Below are positions 58,601 to 61,600 of a stretch of DNA of 64,000 nt, in pieces. Made by a program: the position numbers and the translations under genes. The number at the start of each line of letters is the position of its first letter. The stretch's first letter is position 1. The DNA lies in assembly GCF_022581195.2 (NCBI RefSeq), contig NC_061472.1:10974001-11038000 (forward strand), written 5' to 3'. The stretch comes from Helicoverpa zea (Eukaryota > Arthropoda > Insecta > Lepidoptera > Noctuidae). Under the pieces are notes generated by a model. The model worked only from the letters and a program-made list of their open reading frames with translations. It was not told the origin of the DNA and did no database searches.

Positions 58601-61600
58601 CACAAGAGCCTCGTACAAAGCCCTTAATGCACTGAAAAAGCCTGAAACATTTTACTTACCAGAAATTTTGTTTTAGTCATATTGATTGGACTAAAATGAA
58701 AAATGTTAATGAAGGGAACCTAAATTATTACCTAATTTGAGTTCTCATAAATATTTTACTCACTTAAAAAAAGGTATGGCGATTATTTCTATATCTTTCA
58801 TTTTTTTTTCTTAACTAAGCATTTACTGTCTTTAATTAGCTGACCAGTCAAGTATCCGCTACAAAAGTTAGTGTTCAGTTCCCATAAGGCGTTTTATCTA
58901 AAGTATTATAGACAGTAAATATTTTTTGTCCTTAATTTAAAGAACACAATGTAATATATGTTTTAATAATAATTACATTACATTTTATACCGTGCTTAAG
59001 CTCATCTCAGTACCATAACTATTTATTTTACTTCGAGTCGGGGGTGTCTTTCATTATGTGTCCATGACTGTATTTGTTTGAGCATTCATATATCATTCAT
59101 ATAAGCCACTCAAATACAACTCGGCATCCAGATTATTTTTTAACATTCGTAACTTTAAACTATAAATATTTATTGCAATCATGAGTGTTAGGTACATAGG
59201 TGCTATAGAATAACTCAACAGACATTCTGGCATAATAATATTCTATGAGCCTCTGACTTTTCAACTCATTTCGTTCAAAATGTAACTGTCGTAGCCATAT
59301 CGTAGAATTGACCACTTCATGAAAAGCTTGAGCATTTCATGAAATGGTTGCGTTTAATGAAATGTTCATGTTAATTTGACCAGATCGTTAAATCGTCAAC
59401 ATTTCTCAATTTTGTCATCCGCGTCTGGCCGTATGGTATAGTAGGGTATCCATAAAATATTTAATATAAATCCACAATATTTTGAGTCCACCCATTGGAG
59501 TTTAATTTCATAAAATCTAGTAGTTGTGAAATTTTTCACAGCTCAAAATTGTCAGGAGGCAAAAAAACTTAGGTTTTTTTCATAACTTCAATTGCACATA
59601 TTAAGAGTAAGAACTTGTTCATTGTCCTTTAAGTCCGACATACATAATAATTTAAATAAAATAGGAACTTTAGTAACATTTTATAAATCTTAAAATAGAA
59701 CAGACGTAATCTAAAATGACGTAACCTGTAGGTTCACTGCCTCGTTGGTCTAGCTGTTGCAAGCGCAGCTGTCGAGCACGAGGTCTCGGGTTTGATTCCC
59801 GGGTCGAGCCGAAATCGCTTTGTGGGTTTTAGAGACTTTCACGAAACAGCCCGCAGCCTGGATGTTGGTCCCCAGCGGGGCCCAGCAGGGCCAAGGCCTG
59901 CCGGGGTTGCGGATTGTTCGAAAGAGATACCGCGGCCCTGGTACATAAAAGGCCTATGACGGAACACGACGGTTTTTAGTCAGTAAGAGTCTGATACTCC
60001 CTCACCGCTACTAACCCACAGCGGGAGGGGTCATTTGATGATTTTTGACGTCTTAAAAAAAAAAAAAAGAAAGCCTGGATGTTGGTATTTGTGCTCTCCG
60101 GTCGTGTTGGATTGCCGTCCCTTGACGGCAATCCAACCAACATAGCCCGTCCGGGCTATGGAAGTGAAGGAATAGTGAGTGCACCTATGTCTGTGTGTCA
60201 CCTCGTAAATTCTTGTGCACTATAATATGTCCCGCGCAGTTGGCTAATCTCCTTACATGAGAACAGCCGCCGTAGCCGATAATTGGCTAAGAGGACATTA
60301 TTGTTGCATACTATGTTGCAGACTATCGGGGTAGATGAGTTTACCCCACCTTACCTACATAGGTCTGCGCTCAGCTGGCTCGTTTGGGATGCGTTCTGAG
60401 AGCGGTGGGTTCTTGTATCTGGTGGATGTTACACTCGCTACTACTAGCAAGAGGTTATAAGGGTTACATCGCTGGTAAATAATTCCATGGGGTTTGGAGT
60501 AAGCAAATTAAACAGCAAAGTATGTTCCTGTCATATATATTATTATTAATAACACAATAATAGTCAATAAATAGCTCAATGGGTTTCTATGGGATATAAA
60601 CCTATTTTTAATGTATTGAATCATTTTTAGTCGTCAACCTTGTCCATCAGTTTTATGAACTTCCTTTAATATTTCAAAATACTTCTCCATCGGAATCATA
60701 CGGATAGTAGGATCGTCGAAGCATTTTTTCTTAAATATAAGATATTCCTCATCTGCAGTTTCCATAACGTCATATTTTGACAGCCAGTAATAGTCCATTT
60801 ACTTCTTTGGCGTGGTCACCCTACTGTTCTTGATTTGTTTTATAACCTTATAATTAAAAAACGTTGTTATAATTCACCAACGTAGAATTATTTTATATTA
60901 TTATTATTTTCGTCGTAAACTCTTTTGTCACTTTCTTCCTCAAACGAATTATTCAATTTTTCGCTGTGAGAATTTTCAATGCAGTCAACGGCCGCCATCT
61001 TCAAACGTAAATAAAGCGCTGGCAGCGCCCCTAGGGGCAATTTACATAACTATTTTACGATGTGATCAATTAATTTTGACCATTTCATGAAGAAGCCGAA
61101 CTTTCAGTTGCACATATCGAGAAACGATTTCTCATCATTGATTTGCCCAAGTCACATCATGATCTGGCTAATAGATAGTAAAACATTTCATGAAACGCGA
61201 CCATTTCATGAAATGGTCGAGTCATTTCATGAAGTGGTCAAGTCTACGATAAGGCCACCACATAACTAAAGCCACCTTAACTTGAGCCCAAGTTCACCTA
61301 CTACGTAACATCCGCTTTTCTTAACACAACTGTTATCTATGAACATCGACCGTTTATGCACGAAAAACGCCCGTTTTCGGTAATATACGTAGGTGAGGTT
61401 GTTTAAACGAACAATTTTGACGTTCCGTTACTAGAAATGACGTTAGAATCGTATTTTTTCGACTTTTCTTTACTTGTAATAATCGGTTTGTTGGCATAAA
61501 ATGAAAAGTACACAAATTGTTTACTGTTGAAATTTTGATTTGTTGTCTTCATGTATATGGCTGTAACTGATGGATGTGATACGGCACAATTAAAAATCAT

